NCBI RefSeq assembly: GCF_001273775.1
Contig: NZ_CP011801.1
Location: 3,636,001-3,700,000, forward strand
Direction of reading: 5' to 3'
Origin: Nitrospira moscoviensis
GTDB lineage: Bacteria; Nitrospirota; Nitrospiria; Nitrospirales; Nitrospiraceae
Length of the DNA stretch: 64,000 bases
Below are positions 35,508-44,421 of this stretch, piece by piece. Numbering within the stretch: position 1 is the first letter of the stretch; each line of letters begins with the position of its first letter. A model generated the notes under the pieces. The model saw nothing but the letters and a program-made list of their open reading frames with translations. It searched no databases and was not told where the DNA came from. Position numbers and translations under genes: made by a program.

Positions 35508-37972
35508 GAGACGGGCTCCGGAATGATGAGCCCATGCGGACTCCGCTTGCCGGCCAGCGCCTCGCGCTCATCCTGCCTCAGGACCTGGTCGACCGGAAGC
35601 TGCAGGAGCGACGCCGCGTGAACCAGGCAATGGGCCCAGCTCGAGCGATTGACGAACAGCATCCCCGGCGTGCTCAGCGTCCCACCGTGGTTGATGTAGC
35701 CGAGCCCCGCCGTCTGCGGGCCGGTGTGCAGCGGGCCGAGCAGACCCAGGATCGTTTCCGGTCTGGTGTGCGTGACGAACAGGCGCGGCGCGACGCCGGC
35801 CGGGAAGAGCCGCGCGATCACCTCCGGCGAGGCCTGGTGGGTCTGTTCCGCGGCGGATCGCGCCGCGCGGAACCGCCCCGGCTCAAGGAGGTAGACGACG
35901 GTATGCGGGATTTCCTGCTCCGCCAGCCGCCGCGAGGCCGCCAGCACCTCCATCAACTGATAGGCGCCGACGGCCGCCAGGATGAGACGGGCCTGCTCCC
36001 GCCGGTAGCCGGCCCAGTCGAGCCGCAGGCCGCCGTCCTTCACCAGCGTCCGCGCTTCTTCGGGAGTCAAGAGATCGGGAATGACGTCCGCTTTCGGGAC
36101 GACGAGGGTCCAGATCTGGCCGTGCGTCTGATAGAGCTGTTCCATCACGGCGGCGGCGCTGTTGAAGTCGGCGGGAAAGAGCACGCGCGAGACGTGCGAC
36201 GGCTCGCCGAGCATCGCTTCCGCCATGCTCGGATCTTGATGTGATTGCTCGTTTTTCCCGTTCTCCCAGGTGTGCGACGTGAGGATCAGCGGCATCGACA
36301 GCCACCGCTGCGGCCGCCCCGCTTCCAGGCAATGGTTCGCGAAGATGATTTCCTGCCGCACCGCCCCATGCATCTTGCTGCCGAAGGCTTCGTACGTGTG
36401 CACCAGGTTGATGCCGCCTTTGTTGGCGAGCGCGGCGGACACCACCGCTTCTTCATTCAGCGCGGTGATGACGGCGCCGTCGATGGATTCCGGCACGGCC
36501 GGCTCGGGATCGGTCACGCGGAACTTGAGCCGTCCCAACGTCGCGACGAGCCGGTTCGACAGCATCTCATCCGGATTGCCGACCCGCGGGCGCAAGCCGG
36601 GATTCGCCTCCAAGACTGCGACGAACATCCGATCCACCGCCGTCATCGGCGAGGCCGTGGTCCAGCCTTCCAACGCGCGGCGCGCTTCTTCCAACACCGG
36701 CCGGAACGGCGGATCCGGAATCTTGGCCGCCGGCACGTCGCGATGGGCCAGGGCGTGATCGCGCTCGCGCGCTCGGGACGACGTCTCGTGCTGTTGAAAG
36801 AGGGTCACGGCGGCGGTGAGATCGGCCGGCGGGACCCAGAGCCGTTTCGCTCCCTCGTTGAACAGATCGGCGGCGCGGCCGTCGATGCGCGGATTCGCCA
36901 TCAAGGGAAGGTTATGCGCCAGATTCGTGCCTTCGCCGGGAAAGCCCGCGCCTTTCGGGGCGACCGCGATCCCGTACGGCAGCGGGATCGGGTAGCGGCC
37001 GAGCCCCGATTGGACGGAGCCCCCCGCCGCTTCAAGCCGCCGCTCCATCTCGAGGATCGCCCAGAGAAAGGCGGCCGGGTCGCGGCCGTCGAAGACGATC
37101 GGATCGAACCCGTTCAGCTTCAAATGCTCGCTGAACCAGGCCGCGCCGCCCTGCTGCGACATCGTAGTCCGCTGATCGATGCGCCGGCCGTTCTTGATCA
37201 TGATCGGCGTCACGATCCCGGAGTCTTCGGCCCGCCACCACCGCGGAGCCCAGTCGCTGCCGCGCTGTTCCTCGAACGCGCCGTCGGAGAGAAACGCGAC
37301 GAGGCGCTCACCCGGCAGCGGCATGTGGACATACTGGAGCTCGGAGAATCCCAGGTACCCGCCTTCCGACACTCCTCCCGCCGTATGGACGTTGACATGG
37401 CTCCCCAGCGGAGAATCCTGGCGGCCGTCCCGGCCCAACCGGTACGAATAAAAATCCCGCACGTAACGGGTCAACCCGTCGTCGGTGACGCTGTACCGGG
37501 CGGCATGGGCGGCCGTCATGTTGCCCACCAGCAGATTCAATGAATCAACGGCGGCCACGCAATGGCCCTGTCCCATCAGCCATCCGCGGGTCACGCCCGT
37601 CAGGACGTTGGCGCCGAGATAGCCGGCATAGGCCGGCACCATGTTCAGCGATCCGCCGGTGTGGCCTTCGGGACGGACCTTGAAATCTTCCGTGTCGAGC
37701 GCCCGGCCGTCGAGGTACACGTTGCGGGCGTAGGTTTGATGGACGACCAGCCAGAGGGCGGCGCTCGTCAGGCGATCCAAACCCATGAGCAGGTCATAGA
37801 AGGCGACGGCATCTCCGGCCGCGCCGCGGCTCGTGAGGGACTGCGCCAACTCGTACACCGCCGCCTGCGTCTCGTCGTTGTGGCGGATCACGCCGTAGCC
37901 TTCGGCCCACCGGGCGAAGGCGGGGTCGCTCCGGCGGTACGCTGCGGCTTGTTCGGACGTGTGATCGTTCAC
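35504..37972 (-). CDS. xfp: Phosphoketolase (xylulose-5-P/fructose-6-P)
   Basis: 822 residues, the usual length. Thiamine diphosphate features are visible: RPEGHTGGSLNMVPAYAGYL near the start, LGSHVNVHTAGGVSEGGYLGFSE, and the conserved C-terminal half with SHTWENGKNEQSHQDPSMAEAMLGE and the closing YINHGGTLSTPGMLFVNR. It cleaves xylulose-5-phosphate or fructose-6-phosphate to acetyl phosphate with inorganic phosphate. The GTG start follows AAAGGAGCCTCACC. With the G6PDH gene upstream it suggests a pentose-phosphate to acetyl-phosphate shunt. Confidence 0.95.
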   Translation of the reverse strand: MNDHTSEQAAAYRRSDPAFARWAEGYGVIRHNDETQAAVYELAQSLTSRGAAGDAVAFYDLLMGLDRLTSAALWLVVHQTYARNVYLDGRALDTEDFKVRPEGHTGGSLNMVPAYAGYLGANVLTGVTRGWLMGQGHCVAAVDSLNLLVGNMTAAHAARYSVTDDGLTRYVRDFYSYRLGRDGRQDSPLGSHVNVHTAGGVSEGGYLGFSELQYVHMPLPGERLVAFLSDGAFEEQRGSDWAPRWWRAEDSGIVTPIMIKNGRRIDQRTTMSQQGGAAWFSEHLKLNGFDPIVFDGRDPAAFLWAILEMERRLEAAGGSVQSGLGRYPIPLPYGIAVAPKGAGFPGEGTNLAHNLPLMANPRIDGRAADLFNEGAKRLWVPPADLTAAVTLFQQHETSSRARERDHALAHRDVPAAKIPDPPFRPVLEEARRALEGWTTASPMTAVDRMFVAVLEANPGLRPRVGNPDEMLSNRLVATLGRLKFRVTDPEPAVPESIDGAVITALNEEAVVSAALANKGGINLVHTYEAFGSKMHGAVRQEIIFANHCLEAGRPQRWLSMPLILTSHTWENGKNEQSHQDPSMAEAMLGEPSHVSRVLFPADFNSAAAVMEQLYQTHGQIWTLVVPKADVIPDLLTPEEARTLVKDGGLRLDWAGYRREQARLILAAVGAYQLMEVLAASRRLAEQEIPHTVVYLLEPGRFRAARSAAEQTHQASPEVIARLFPAGVAPRLFVTHTRPETILGLLGPLHTGPQTAGLGYINHGGTLSTPGMLFVNRSSWAHCLVHAASLLQLPVDQVLRQDEREALAGKRSPHGLIIPEPVS

Positions 37973-38150
37973 GGTGAGGCTCCTTTGTTACCGAACGCTT
38001 GTCGTGTCGCACGAGCCGGTCGGCTTCGTCCCGCGCGGCGGCCCGCTCCCCTCCGGCGTCTTTCTTTATGATGCTCTCCGATACCGGATCATGTAGTACG
38101 GGCCCCACATGAGCAACCCGGCAACTACCCCGGTAAGTCAGAGAGCACGG

Positions 38151-39983
38151 TCATACGGTGCGCCCGGCCTGTTGGAACAGCTTGGCCAAATTGACGCCGC
38201 TCGAAATCACACCGATGTGGCTGAAGGCCTGCGGATAGTTCCCGAGAAAGGCGCCGGTGTCGGGATCGATTTCTTCGGGCAAGAGCCCGAGCGGGCCCGC
38301 CCGGGCGCAGAGCGAGTCGTACAGCTCCAGCGCGTCGTCGAGCCGTCCCTGCTTGGCCCAGTTGTCGACGAGCCAGAAGCTGCAGAGCAAGAACGCGCCT
38401 TCGTGGCCCGGCAAGCCGTCGGGCGAATCCTCCGGCAAATAGCGATAGAGCAGTCCGTTCCCTGCGCCCAGCCGCTCAACGATCGCGCGGGTGGTCGCCA
38501 CCATTTTCGGATCGTCCGCGCGGACCACGCGCCGGAGCGGCAGCGCCAGGAGGCTGGCGTCCAGCCCTCCGCCGCCGAGATGTTCGGTGAGCGAGCCGAT
38601 CGCGGGGTCCCAGGCTTCCGTCAGGACCGCTCGTTCGATCTCGGCGGCCGTCCGGCGCCACGCGTCGATGGAACCGGCGAGCTTGAATCGATCGGCCAGG
38701 CGGGCCGCGCGCTCCAGCGCCACCTGGCACATCGCAGCTGAATAGGTGAAGGGCCGGCCGCTCGTCCGCACCTCCCAGATGCCGTGATCGGGTTCCCGCC
38801 ACTCGCGACCGGCGGCGTCGGCCAACTTGGCCAGGCGGGCCCAGAGCGTTTCCGGAATTTCGCCGTGATGCGCCGCCCACTGATAGGCGCAGTCCAGGAT
38901 TTCCCCGTAGACATCGTGCTGCCGCTGCGCCGCGGCCGCGTTCCCCCAGCGCACAGGTCTGGACCGCCGGTATCCTTCCAAGCCGGGATCTTCGCGCTCC
39001 GTCGGCGGCATGCCGCCGTCGAGGTTGTACATCACCCGCGGACGGCCGTCCCGCTCCACGGCGTCCAGCACCCAGCCGAGAAAGCCCGCGGCCTCGTGCG
39101 ACAGGCCGATGCGGTGAAGCGCATAGACGGAGAACGCGGCGTCGCGGACCCACGCGTACCGGTAGTCCCAGTTGCGCGTGCCCCCCATGCGCTCCGGCAA
39201 TGACGAAGTCGGGGCGGCCACGATGGCGCCGTTTTCAAAGTGATCCAACAGTTTGATCGTGATGGCGGACCGGCGCACGAGGGCCGCTTGAGGACCGCGG
39301 TACTCGAGCGCCGCCAGCCAGCGCCGCCAGACCGAGACGGTGTCGTCATACAGTTTCGCCGGCTCGAAGTGATCGAGATGCGTATGGGACTGCCGCCAGC
39401 GCAGGAGCAGGTGCGCCGACTGTCCGGCCTTCAGCGTGATCCACGTGCGTAAGCCGGTGAGCGGGACGGTGGAGGAGAGATAGAGGTTGAGTTCCGGCAA
39501 TGCGCGGCAACGGATTCGCAGCCCTCCGTCGCGCGGCTCCGCTTCCCCGCCGCCCCGCGGGGCGATGTCGATCCGCAGGCGTACCGTCCCGTCAACCACC
39601 GTCGCACGGCGCAGCAACTCGCGCCGTGTCGCCGGCACATCCTCGGTCAGGTCGGCGCCGGCCATGAGCGGACAGAAATCCGTGAGGCGCACCCGCCCCG
39701 TGGCGCTCTGCAAGTCCGTGATCAGCACCGCACTGTCCGGCTCGTACCATTGTCCCGACGCCAGCAACCCGTCCGGCGAGATCGTGAACGCCCCGCCGTC
39801 GACCGCGTCCAGCAGGCTACAAAACAGCGGTGGCGCGTCGAAGCGCGGCAGACACAGCCACGCGACGCTTCCGTCGCGGCCGACGAGCGCCGCGGTGGCG
39901 CCATCGCCCACCAGACCGTAGTCGGCGATCGGCAGATAGCCGTCGGTGTGAAGAATCGGTTTCATCGCGGATGGAGCCATCAT
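38151..39983 (-). CDS. GH15 glucoamylase/trehalase-family enzyme
   Basis: 610 residues from ATG 39983, chosen because GAAGGAGGCTGGC precedes it. The N-terminal beta domain (PIADYGLVGDGATAALVGRDGSVAWLCLPRFDAPPLF) and the (alpha/alpha)6 barrel with GTRNWDYRYAWVRDAAF and the C-terminal PEEIDPDTGAFLGNYPQAFSH are typical of bacterial GH15 proteins. The conserved Glu in LLPEEID is the probable catalytic base. The family includes glucoamylases, glucodextranases and trehalases; which one applies cannot be told. Given the island, glucose release from glucan or trehalose is likely. Probably cytoplasmic. Confidence 0.9.
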   Translation of the reverse strand: MMAPSAMKPILHTDGYLPIADYGLVGDGATAALVGRDGSVAWLCLPRFDAPPLFCSLLDAVDGGAFTISPDGLLASGQWYEPDSAVLITDLQSATGRVRLTDFCPLMAGADLTEDVPATRRELLRRATVVDGTVRLRIDIAPRGGGEAEPRDGGLRIRCRALPELNLYLSSTVPLTGLRTWITLKAGQSAHLLLRWRQSHTHLDHFEPAKLYDDTVSVWRRWLAALEYRGPQAALVRRSAITIKLLDHFENGAIVAAPTSSLPERMGGTRNWDYRYAWVRDAAFSVYALHRIGLSHEAAGFLGWVLDAVERDGRPRVMYNLDGGMPPTEREDPGLEGYRRSRPVRWGNAAAAQRQHDVYGEILDCAYQWAAHHGEIPETLWARLAKLADAAGREWREPDHGIWEVRTSGRPFTYSAAMCQVALERAARLADRFKLAGSIDAWRRTAAEIERAVLTEAWDPAIGSLTEHLGGGGLDASLLALPLRRVVRADDPKMVATTRAIVERLGAGNGLLYRYLPEDSPDGLPGHEGAFLLCSFWLVDNWAKQGRLDDALELYDSLCARAGPLGLLPEEIDPDTGAFLGNYPQAFSHIGVISSGVNLAKLFQQAGRTV

Positions 39984-40112
39984 GCCAGCCTCCTTCACGT
40001 CGAACGCGGGGCGAGGACGACCCGCTCGCAGGCGCTCCCCGTCATGCGGACGCCGCCGGGCCGCCGGACACGACCGGCACGCCGAGCTCCATCCGACTGA
40101 GTCTCCCGGCTC

Positions 40113-41510
40113 TCATGACGCCTTCCCGAACAGCACGGTCTGTTCCGCCTCCGGCGGACCGGCGGACCCCGCCGGATACTCGAGCAGCGGCACGCGATCT
40201 TCGGCCCAGCTCTCCAGAATCGGCTCGACGATCCGCCAGGATTCCTCCGCTTCGTCGTCCCGGATCGACAAGGTCAGATCGCCCTGCAGCACGTCGAGGA
40301 GCAGCCGGGCGTAGGCGGGCAGCCCGCCCGAGCCGCAGGGGCTCTCGAGCTCGACCCGGTCGAGCGCGAACAGCTCGCCGGGCGCGTTCACGTTGATCGC
40401 CAGTCCGATCCGGTCCGGATCCAGCTCGATCGTGAGCACGTTGGGCTGCGGCTGGGACTGCTGGCCGAACGCGAGATGCGGGACCGGCTTGAAGTGGATC
40501 GCGATCACGCGGCGGTCCCGATTCAACGCTTTGCCGGTCCGCAGCAGGAACGGCACGCCCGCCCAGCGCCAGTTGTCGATCACCAGCACCACTTGGGCAA
40601 AGGTTTCCGTCCGCCGGGCGGGATCGACGCCCCCCTCCTTTATATAAGGGAGGATCTCCCGCTCCCCGATCGCCCCGCGGCCGTAGCGCCCGCGCAACGT
40701 GCACCGGGCGACCTCGTCCGGCGAAAGCCGTCGAACCGCACGGAGCACGTCCACCTTGCGATCCCGCAGCTGCCGCTCGTTCAAACTCTGCAACGGCTCC
40801 ATGCCGATCAGCGCCAGAAGTTGGAGCAGGTGATTCTGGATCATGTCGCGCAGCGCGCCCGTGCCGTCGTAAAACGACGCCCGCCCGGCGGCCGTCAGGG
40901 TTTCGTCCCAGATGATCTCGACCCGTTCGATGTGCTGGGTGTTCCAGAGCGGCTCGAAGATCCGGTTCGTGAAGCGGAATCCCAGGATGTTCTGGACGGT
41001 CTGCTTGCCGAGAAAGTGATCGAGCCGGAACACGTCCGGCTCGGGAAACGTGTCGTGCAGCAGGCGGTTCAGCTCCTGCGCCGACGCCAGGTCGGTTCCG
41101 AAGGGTTTTTCGAGCACCAGTTTGCTGCCCTTCGGCAAGCGGCCCGCGGCCAACGCTTCGACTGCCGGCTTGAAAAGGGCCGGTGGGAGCGCGAGGTAGG
41201 CGACGAGGGGATTCGCAATTCCGCCCAAGGCCTCCGCAACCTGACGCCGGTCGGTCACATCGACTTGCCGGTACTCCGTCCAGGCGAGCACGGCCGCGCG
41301 CGCGGAGGCCAGGATGGCCGGCGGCGCCTGGGCCATCTGCTGCTCGAGGTGACGGCGGAAGGCGTCGGTGTCCCACGCGTCCCGCGCCAACCCGACGATG
41401 CGGAAGCGGGCCGGCAACTGCCCCGCCTGGTGGAGCCGCGCCAGGGCCGGCATGAGATAGCGGGACGTCAGGTCGCCGGATGCGCCGAAGATGAGGAGCG
41501 TGTCGAGCAT
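40113..41510 (-). CDS. zwf: Glucose-6-phosphate 1-dehydrogenase
   Basis: 465 residues. The NADP-binding start LLIFGASGDLTSRYLMPAL, the substrate site VLEKPFGTD and FRLDHFLGKQTVQN, and the C-terminal ALDRVELESPCGSGGLPAYARLLLDVLQGD are present. The signature usually reads RIDHYLGKE, so this is a slightly divergent form. It makes 6-phosphogluconolactone and NAD(P)H. No Shine-Dalgarno site precedes the ATG. Instead the leader is an A/C-rich 18-base tandem repeat ending eight bases before the start. Confidence 0.94.
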   Translation of the reverse strand: MLDTLLIFGASGDLTSRYLMPALARLHQAGQLPARFRIVGLARDAWDTDAFRRHLEQQMAQAPPAILASARAAVLAWTEYRQVDVTDRRQVAEALGGIANPLVAYLALPPALFKPAVEALAAGRLPKGSKLVLEKPFGTDLASAQELNRLLHDTFPEPDVFRLDHFLGKQTVQNILGFRFTNRIFEPLWNTQHIERVEIIWDETLTAAGRASFYDGTGALRDMIQNHLLQLLALIGMEPLQSLNERQLRDRKVDVLRAVRRLSPDEVARCTLRGRYGRGAIGEREILPYIKEGGVDPARRTETFAQVVLVIDNWRWAGVPFLLRTGKALNRDRRVIAIHFKPVPHLAFGQQSQPQPNVLTIELDPDRIGLAINVNAPGELFALDRVELESPCGSGGLPAYARLLLDVLQGDLTLSIRDDEAEESWRIVEPILESWAEDRVPLLEYPAGSAGPPEAEQTVLFGKAS

Positions 41511-41518
41511 GGCGGTGG

Positions 41519-41583
41519 TTTGTTTGGTTTATCTGGTTTGTTTGGTTTATCTGGTTTGTTTGGTTTGTCTGGTCTGTCTGGTT
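41519..41583. repeat. 18-base tandem repeat in the zwf leader
   Basis: Three tandem copies of TTTGTTTGGTTTATCTGG (41519, 41537, 41555; the third has G for A) plus a degenerate fourth. On the minus strand it forms the last codons and the TAA stop (41547-41549) of the cyclase gene and then the whole leader of zwf. Confidence 0.85.
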
Positions 41584-42215
41584 CGGGGTTTGATGAAAGC
41601 GCGGGCGGGCGCGCCGTCGCCCTGCGCGATCTTGAGGGGGAGACAGATCAAGTCGTACGAGCCGGCCCGCACCTTCGACAGATCCAGCCCCTCGATGATC
41701 CACACGCCGGCATTGAGCAGCGCGCGGTGCGTGACGGCCGGGTCGCGATGAAACCCCGCCACCGACAAGTAGTCGATGCCGACGGTGCGCACCCGGCGCG
41801 CGGCGAGCCACCGGGCGGCCGCCTCGTCGAGATAGACGAAGTCCGTGACGAACCGATCCGTCTTCCAGCAGCGGGACGAGTTGCGGGTCTTGAACAGCAG
41901 GCGCTCGCCGCGGCGAATGCGCTGCGCGCGCAGCTCATGAAGCGTGATCGACTCCGGATCGCGGATCTCGATCACCCGCGCCGGGCCGATGGTCGCCGCC
42001 GCCGGCATGGTCTCGATGCCCCGACCGCCGGCCAGAAAATGCGCCGGCGCATCCATATGGGTACCGGTGTGAACGCCCAGCGCCAGCTCCGTCACGGTGC
42101 AGTCGTCGCCGCGTTCCATATCCAACCGCCGCGTGATTCGGACGGGCGGGTTGTCGGGCCAATGCACCATGCCGTCGCGAAGCGGCACCGTGATATCGAT
42201 CCAACCGACAGCCAT
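41547..42215 (-). CDS. Cyclase-family hydrolase (kynurenine formamidase-like)
   Basis: 222 residues. The metal-binding motif HTGTHMDAPAHF and the preceding DITVPLRDGMVHWPDNPPV identify the cyclase/KynB superfamily (PF04199), metal-dependent amide or ester hydrolases. The true substrate is unknown, and no tryptophan-degradation gene is nearby. The last residues (RTRQTRQTKQTR) are encoded by the tandem repeat at 41519-41583 and are probably not part of the fold. The gene lies between the cytochrome c gene and zwf on the same strand. Confidence 0.85.
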   Translation of the reverse strand: MAVGWIDITVPLRDGMVHWPDNPPVRITRRLDMERGDDCTVTELALGVHTGTHMDAPAHFLAGGRGIETMPAAATIGPARVIEIRDPESITLHELRAQRIRRGERLLFKTRNSSRCWKTDRFVTDFVYLDEAAARWLAARRVRTVGIDYLSVAGFHRDPAVTHRALLNAGVWIIEGLDLSKVRAGSYDLICLPLKIAQGDGAPARAFIKPRTRQTRQTKQTR

Positions 42216-42240
42216 GTCCTCCCCGTTCCGGCGCGAGACG

Positions 42241-42696
42241 CTATTTGCAGAAGCTGCGCACGTACGCGATGATCTTCCAAGCCTCTTCTTCGCTCACGAC
42301 CGCGGGCGACAACGACACCATGCCGGTTCCCTGAATGCCGTGCTTGACCGTCCAGAAGAGCTCGCCGTCCGTGCGCGCCTTCTGGAACGCGCAGTTGGTG
42401 AAATCGCGCGGCCCCGGATCGAGCATGGCGCCGGCCATGCCGTCGCCTTTGCCGCTCTTGCCGTGGCAGTTGAAACAGGTGCCTTTGCCCTCATAGAGAG
42501 CTTTGCCCTCTTCCACCATTTTGGCGGGCGCGCTCTTGGCGTCCTTGAACAACGGCGTGCCGAGTTTTTTCGCCTCGTCCAATTGCGCCGCCGGCACGCG
42601 CGGCTTCAGCGGATCTTTTTCCGGCGCGGACAGGGCGAGCGTCGCGGCCAACACGCTCACGCCTGCTGCGACCAGCCCGAATGTCCTTGTGTGCAT
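42241..42696 (-). CDS. Exported monoheme cytochrome c
   Basis: 151 residues from ATG 42696, chosen because GAGGAGGGAGGCC lies just upstream. A signal peptide (FGLVAAGVSVLAATLALSA) is followed by one heme c motif, CFNCH at 74-78, with GKGDGMAGAML after it. A distal methionine ligand is likely in GTGMVSLSP (Met126), and the C-terminal helix EEEAWKIIAYVRSF is typical of class I cytochromes. It would carry electrons in the periplasm. Its partner oxidase or reductase is not in the window. Confidence 0.9.
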   Translation of the reverse strand: MHTRTFGLVAAGVSVLAATLALSAPEKDPLKPRVPAAQLDEAKKLGTPLFKDAKSAPAKMVEEGKALYEGKGTCFNCHGKSGKGDGMAGAMLDPGPRDFTNCAFQKARTDGELFWTVKHGIQGTGMVSLSPAVVSEEEAWKIIAYVRSFCK

Positions 42697-42826
42697 GAAG
42701 GCCTCCCTCCTCGTCATGGTGGTTCTCGCAGCCTCAGGCTGCGCGCCGTTCCGACTTTCGGCCGCGCACGGTTTCCCGCTCCGCCTCTGGCGAACGCCAG
42801 AATCTCCCGTCGTCCGACGCCGACAG

Positions 42827-43114
42827 CTACTTGAACTTGGAGACGGCTCCGTCGACTGCGGTCTTGAGGTTGGCCCACGTCTCCTCGACCCCGCCCTTGA
42901 GTGATGCCCATGCATCTTCGGTCGACGCCTTCAGCTCGTTCAACTTGGCTTGAGCGGCTGCGATCTGAGCCCGCGCGCCGTCGATCTGTTTGTAGTACTC
43001 GATCCTAGCGCTCGCTTCCGCTGCATCCGCCTTCGCCTTCACCTGGTCCAGTGTGGCGGTCCATTCTTTGAGCTGCGCTTCCAGCTTGTCTTGATATGCC
43101 TCTTTGAGTCCCAT
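42827..43114 (-). CDS. Small coiled-coil protein
   Basis: 95 residues, Ala-, Lys- and Glu-rich, almost wholly helical with heptad-like spacing (LEAQLKEWTATLDQVKAKADAAEASARIEYY), without signal peptide or cysteines. It resembles the small sll1863-type or apolipoprotein-like stress proteins in composition only. The start follows GAAAGGATCGATCCC. It sits between the cytochrome c and lipoprotein genes on the same strand. Function unknown. Confidence 0.65.
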   Translation of the reverse strand: MGLKEAYQDKLEAQLKEWTATLDQVKAKADAAEASARIEYYKQIDGARAQIAAAQAKLNELKASTEDAWASLKGGVEETWANLKTAVDGAVSKFK

Positions 43115-43129
43115 GGGATCGATCCTTTC

Positions 43130-43561
43130 TTATTTGCCCATCGTGCCGATTCGGATAACTCCTGGAACAATGTTCTTCCCGCCAGGCAGCGCGGATTCCA
43201 TTCTCAGGTTGTAGTTGACCACGCCCGGCTTCGTGAAGCACACGCTCGCGCTTTCGTTCGGCTTGATCGTCGCCGACTCCCGCATCGCCCCGAAGAGGTT
43301 CGAGAATCCGCGTTCACAAGACACGTCTTCCGCTTTGACATTGACCAAATCGATCCGCAACGGAAGCGTCCGCGAGTTGACCCATCTGACTTCGTCGCCG
43401 GGGTTGACGATCAGGTCCGCCGGTTCAGGTCCTTCAGCGATCCGAATATCGTGCACGACGCCCGAACGGCTGGTAGGCGGATGCGCGCAGCCCGCCACGG
43501 ACAACCCCGCCACGAAACAAATCGACCACATGACCGCCAGACGACGACTGTGTGAATACAT
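43130..43561 (-). CDS. Cupredoxin-like lipoprotein without evident copper ligands
   Basis: 143 residues. A signal peptide with lipobox SVAGC (Cys25) is followed by a beta-rich domain with VVNPGDEVRWVNSRTL-type sequence, as in plastocyanin/cupredoxin folds (here LIVNPGDEVRWVNSRT). The usual ligand loop C-x-H-x-M is replaced by VCFTKPGVVNYNL, and the upstream His position is also not met, so type 1 copper binding seems lost. It is probably anchored at the outer membrane. The ATG follows GAGGAGGGGAAC. Confidence 0.6.
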   Translation of the reverse strand: MYSHSRRLAVMWSICFVAGLSVAGCAHPPTSRSGVVHDIRIAEGPEPADLIVNPGDEVRWVNSRTLPLRIDLVNVKAEDVSCERGFSNLFGAMRESATIKPNESASVCFTKPGVVNYNLRMESALPGGKNIVPGVIRIGTMGK

Positions 43562-43736
43562 GTTCCCCTCCTCGATGATTAGAGATAGAAATCAAGCGTT
43601 CCATCGGCCCCAGAATCGAATAGCACGCTCGCTCTGGTTATGGATAGCGGGATAACTCCGACAGGACCGGCATGGTTGTCGGGGAAAGCCTGACAATGGA
43701 GGGAGTGGAATCGGCCGGCCGGCCGAGGAGAGGCGC

Positions 43737-44421
43737 TTACTCGATTCGAGCCAGCCCTTCCGCCGTCAACAGTCCCGATCCGACGGCGAAACGGACCAAT
43801 TCAGCGCGGGTGCGCAAGCCGAGTTTCTCTGAGGAGACGCGCCCGGTAGGTTTCGACGGACTTGACGCTCAGCCCCAATTCCTCGGCCACCTGGGCGTTC
43901 GTAAAACCTTGCGCGACCCGGAGCAGCACCTCGCGCTCCCGGCGGCTCAGCCGATGGAGCGGCGCCGACGGCTCATCCCCTTGACCGGTCAACAGCCCCA
44001 TGGCTTCTTCGCGAAGCGCCCCATCGGTGACGGCCAAATCGACGAACGTCCGCCCTTTGGCGACCGCGCGCACGGCGATCAGCAGCTCCGCATCGGCGAC
44101 GCTTTTTGCGACGTAGCCCGTGGCGCCGGCCGCCAGCGCGGTGCGGACGTAGGAAATGTCGGTGTGCATGCTCAGGACGAGCACGTGCACGGCGGGCTGC
44201 GCCTGCCGGATCGCCGCGATGGCTTCCAGCCCGGAATGGCGCCCCATCGTGAGGTCCATGATCACGACGTCCGGCTCGATCTCCCGCGCCAGGGCCGCAG
44301 CCTCATCGCCGTCTCCGGCCTCCCCCACGACCTCCAAGTCCGGCTGGGCATTCAACAGCATCGCGAGACCGGTCCGCAGCACCGCATGGTCGTCCGCCAG
44401 CAGCACGCGAATCGCCGTCAT
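43737..44421 (-). pseudogene. NarL/FixJ response regulator, frameshifted at its C-terminus
   Basis: The intact frame runs 44421 to 43801 (206 residues): a receiver domain with Asp10/Asp11, phosphoacceptor Asp56 and Lys106, then a LuxR-type HTH (LSRREREVLLRVAQGFTNAQVAEELGLSVKSVETYRARLLRE). After RLLRE the frame ends in TRLAHPR. Near 43829 a shift of one base restores the normal tail, KLGLRTRAELVRFAVGSGLL, continuing to a TAA at 43737. So about 30 C-terminal residues, including the last HTH helix, are lost. DNA binding may be impaired. It overlaps its kinase gene by four bases (ATGA). Confidence 0.75.

Noticed and set aside
38066..38110. Fourteen-codon frame (MWGPYYMIRYRRAS) between xfp and the GH15 gene
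   Set aside because: It is very short with no ribosome site and no similarity; probably chance.
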